From positions 1 through 5,292 of the forward strand of contig CAYXOX010000180.1 of NCBI GenBank assembly GCA_964466745.1: a stretch of 5,292 nt of DNA, read 5' to 3'. The notes under the pieces are model-generated. The model was not told the DNA's origin. It did no database searches and saw only the letters and a program-made list of their open reading frames with translations. Source of the stretch: CAYXOX01 sp964466745. Its GTDB lineage: Bacteria > Pseudomonadota > Alphaproteobacteria > Rhodobacterales > Rhodobacteraceae. Shown here one piece after another: positions 4,943 through 5,292 of the stretch; within the stretch, counting starts at the first letter, position 1; each line of letters opens with the position of its first letter. A program made the translations under genes and the position numbers.

Positions 4943-5292
4943 TCAGTACCCGCGATGGTATCCGTGGCCATGGGCCGGGCCGACGGAGATGAACATGTCG
5001 TTCCCGTAGTGCCCGCCGTGGTGATACCCTTGGCGATACCCGTGGTGCCCGCCGTGGCTGTAGTGCCCGGCATGCCCATAGTGCCGCGCACGGCGCTCGC
5101 CGGGGTGCGGGGCGACATGCTGCCAGGGCACGAAGGTGGTGGGCACGCCGCAGCTGATGACGCCGCCGACGACAACGGGCTGAAGGCCCGCGGGGCAGCG
5201 ATTCTCGTGGAACGCGTAGGGATAGACCACCGGATCGGAGCCCGCGGCCGCGCCGGGGGCCCAAACCACGGCGCCGAGGCCGATGGCCAGCC
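4943..5292 (-). CDS. Secreted histidine-rich protein, 5'-truncated by window edge
   Basis: I do not recognise the family. The frame is open to the window edge, reading LAIGLGAVVWAPGAAAGS from 5290 down, which looks like the h-region and cleavage site of a signal peptide; the start codon must lie beyond 5292, and the GTG at 5269 is an internal Val. The mature part has a short domain with two Cys (NRCPAG and VISCGV, 15 apart), possibly a disulfide in the periplasm, then a tail of repeated Gly-His-Tyr units (YGHAGHYSHGGHHGY and similar) with about 14 His, ending HGHGYHRGY. Such tails often bind Ni, Zn or Cu, but that is inference. It could equally be a low-complexity surface or envelope protein. 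The TGA is at 4943-4945, convergent with csp. Membership of any larger operon cannot be seen. Confidence 0.75.
   Translation of the reverse strand, partial: LAIGLGAVVWAPGAAAGSDPVVYPYAFHENRCPAGLQPVVVGGVISCGVPTTFVPWQHVAPHPGERRARHYGHAGHYSHGGHHGYRQGYHHGGHYGNDMFISVGPAHGHGYHRGY

Noticed and set aside
1..5292. CRISPR array, tRNA, rRNA, insertion sequence or attachment site
   Set aside because: No regularly spaced repeats, tRNA-like folds, transposase motifs or flanking long inverted repeats were seen on either strand.

Overview
The window is very GC-rich, with dense G/C third-position codons, short intergenic gaps and an alphaproteobacterial threonyl-tRNA synthetase. I infer an alphaproteobacterium, probably Rhodobacterales-like. 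This rests on protein look and gene style, not on a database search.

Left part (1-1231). The window opens inside thrS, whose 3' two thirds runs to 974. A 257-base gap follows, full of GC-rich dyads and repeats: a possible thrS terminator and the leader of the next operon.

Centre (1232-3774). Four tightly packed genes on the + strand form a complete bufferin-type RiPP cassette. They are a Sec-exported, four-cysteine DUF2282 precursor (bufA), a DUF692/MNIO iron enzyme (bufB), a DUF2063 partner protein (bufC) and a DoxX-family membrane protein. The likely flow is that BufB with BufC oxidatively modifies precursor cysteines in the cytoplasm, then the peptide is exported and binds metal (copper in studied relatives) in the periplasm. 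DoxX may provide a membrane redox link. The last three genes are spaced by 5 bases and a 4-base ATGA overlap, whereas bufA and bufB are separated by 64 bases holding a strong hairpin. That arrangement fits more precursor than enzyme. This is the most interesting system here. It belongs to a recently described family rather than being wholly new, but its acidic C-terminal tail and RNA structures deserve a look.

Right part (3731-5292). A convergent two-gene unit on the - strand encodes an ArsC/YffB-like thiol protein followed, with an 8-base overlap, by a four-helix membrane protein of unknown function. The 3' end of the latter overlaps the 3' end of doxX by 44 bases. Divergent from this unit lies a cold-shock protein gene. 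A convergent, 5'-truncated gene on the - strand at the right edge encodes a secreted histidine-rich protein, and a clear 11-bp hairpin sits between the two.
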